8,943 nucleotides of DNA from JAFAHD01 sp035654355 (GTDB lineage: Bacteria; Vulcanimicrobiota; Vulcanimicrobiia; Eremiobacterales; Eremiobacteraceae), in NCBI GenBank assembly GCA_035654355.1, contig DASRXC010000026.1, positions 1 through 8,943 of the forward strand. The letters run 5' to 3'. Below are positions 7,975 to 8,943 of this stretch, in pieces; within the stretch, counting starts at the first letter, position 1, and every line of letters begins with the position of its first letter. The notes beneath the pieces were generated by a model. That model was not told where the DNA came from. It did no database searches and saw only the letters and a program-made list of their open reading frames with translations. Both the position numbers and the translations under genes were made by a program.

Positions 7975-8943
7975 AATCGCGCCAGCATCGCACCTCGGTA
8001 ATAGAACGACAAAATGGCCGTAATTCCGAGACCTTGGTCCGCCATATCCTTGGCGCCCCATTGGCTCATGCCTACTCCGTGTCCAAAGCCCGAGCCCTTG
8101 ACGAGGATCTCGTCACCATCGAGTGACAGCGACGTGATGCGCGTGCTCTTCACAAGATGACGCCCTGCGAGCCGTCGGAACAGCGTCGCAGGAATAACGC
8201 GACTGCCTGCTGTGCCGTTGACCACGACCGCCGTCAGCCTGCCTGATGCGTCAGCCGGCCCTGCGCTGACGCTCGTGACGTCGCCTAGATCCCCCACTTG
8301 CTCATCCAACGATCGTTCGAACGCTGCAACCGGCACTGCTGCCGACCACGAGAGATGCGGCGATTCAGCTGCGTACGGGTCGGGCTGTGCGCGCAGATAA
8401 GGTTCCGGGTCGGAGAGCTCCGATCCATCAGCTGTATAGCCGCCGTCACAGGACGAGTAGTACGCTTTGATGACGTGATATTGATACTCGAGCACGACCG
8501 CACGCGTCGACTCGACCGCGTCGACCCCGCTTTGCGTCTCGACGTTGACGCCGCCGTATGCTTGGTCTTGTTCGCCGGCTTGCACGTCATAGTCCGGGTG
8601 CTCGTGCAGCGCGCCGCGCGCGACTGCGTAGCTGCGCGACGCGATCGCTTGCGCTTGCAACGCGACCTCCGGCCAGGCCGGATCCATCTCGGCGCTCACG
8701 ACGCCGTAGAGATACTGCTCTAAGTCAAGCTCGTCGATCACCTCGATCGTCGCATCTGAGAGTTCGGACACGACGATGCGACCCCGATACGTGCGCCCGT
8801 CCACGACCAGCGGATTGTTGAGCAGCGGTTCGACAACCACGCTCGAGCCGGCCGGCACGGCTCCGGCTAGCACGAGGCCGCCGGCGCCCGGGCGAACGTC
8901 CACAACGGTCGTTATCTCGGGCTGGAGCAATGGCGCCGGCCCG
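7971..8943 (-). CDS. SpoIID/LytB-domain protein, probable peptidoglycan lytic transglycosylase (5' end outside window)
   Basis: SpoIID/LytB-domain proteins are lytic transglycosylases that cleave glycan strands. SpoIID acts in endospore engulfment, but the domain also occurs widely in non-sporulating bacteria. Counting from a TTG at 8928-8930, the signatures are LEQYLYGVVSAEMDPAWPEV at 70-89 with the expected catalytic Glu81, LQAQAIASRSYAV at 91-103, YYSSCDGGYTADGSE at 157-171, PYLRAQPDPY at 177-186 and GSGFGHGVGMSQWGAKDMAD at 279-298, followed by the final ILSFYYRG. The frame stays open to the right edge, so the real start and any signal peptide or membrane anchor lie beyond it; I treat it as 5'-partial. 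Its TGA overlaps the ATG of the secreted cysteine peptidase. A SpoIID-type gene next to queA is an arrangement I know from Firmicutes, where it lies between ruvB and queA. Sporulation cannot be inferred from this gene alone. Confidence 0.93.
   Translation of the reverse strand, partial: GPAPLLQPEITTVVDVRPGAGGLVLAGAVPAGSSVVVEPLLNNPLVVDGRTYRGRIVVSELSDATIEVIDELDLEQYLYGVVSAEMDPAWPEVALQAQAIASRSYAVARGALHEHPDYDVQAGEQDQAYGGVNVETQSGVDAVESTRAVVLEYQYHVIKAYYSSCDGGYTADGSELSDPEPYLRAQPDPYAAESPHLSWSAAVPVAAFERSLDEQVGDLGDVTSVSAGPADASGRLTAVVVNGTAGSRVIPATLFRRLAGRHLVKSTRITSLSLDGDEILVKGSGFGHGVGMSQWGAKDMADQGLGITAILSFYYRGAMLARL

Noticed and set aside
7975..8061. Longer N-terminus of the cysteine peptidase starting at 8061
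   Set aside because: It would place about 29 non-hydrophobic residues ahead of a clear signal peptide and lie wholly inside the conserved end of the SpoIID-like gene. The ATGA overlap start fits better.

Overview
This window is GC-rich and almost entirely coding. The only non-coding stretches are 5649-5724 (76 bp), about 22 bp before queA, and gaps of 4-7 bp; no stretch over 300 bases lacks a gene. Several protein families point to a deep-branching, probably diderm, bacterium of the Terrabacteria type. An MlaE-type lipid-transport permease implies an outer membrane, while a SpoIID/LytB lytic transglycosylase next to queA and an RqcH-type NFACT protein are more usual in Firmicutes, Chloroflexota and related phyla. 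Candidatus Eremiobacterota (WPS-2) or a neighbouring phylum is my best guess. It rests on gene content only and confidence is low to moderate. No RNA genes, insertion sequences, CRISPR arrays or phage genes are visible.

Left block (minus strand, 3913 down to 1): gmk - glmS - rph - small coiled-coil protein - mlaE (runs off the left edge). Gaps are 4 bp and 4 bp, followed by two 4-base stop/start overlaps (GTGA, ATGA), so this is almost certainly one operon with translational coupling. It joins GMP kinase, the entry step to amino-sugar and cell-wall precursors, an RNA 3'-end trimming enzyme and an envelope lipid transporter.

Middle block (plus strand, 3921-6207): an rqcH-like gene starts head-to-head with gmk, only about 7 bp from it, and is followed after 76 bp by a SnoaL/NTF2-like protein. 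The latter ends tail-to-tail with queA by sharing one palindromic TTAA.

Right block (minus strand, 8943 down to 6204): a SpoIID/LytB-domain protein (5' part outside the window) - secreted C39/papain-like cysteine peptidase - queA. The first two overlap at ATGA. queA has a perfect Shine-Dalgarno but no ordinary start codon where homology says the protein begins.

Most of the window is housekeeping and I found no convincing new multi-gene system. The points that deserve a second look are the queA start anomaly, the compact gmk/rqcH divergent junction, the coupled SpoIID-peptidase pair, and the unrecognised coiled-coil protein between rph and mlaE.
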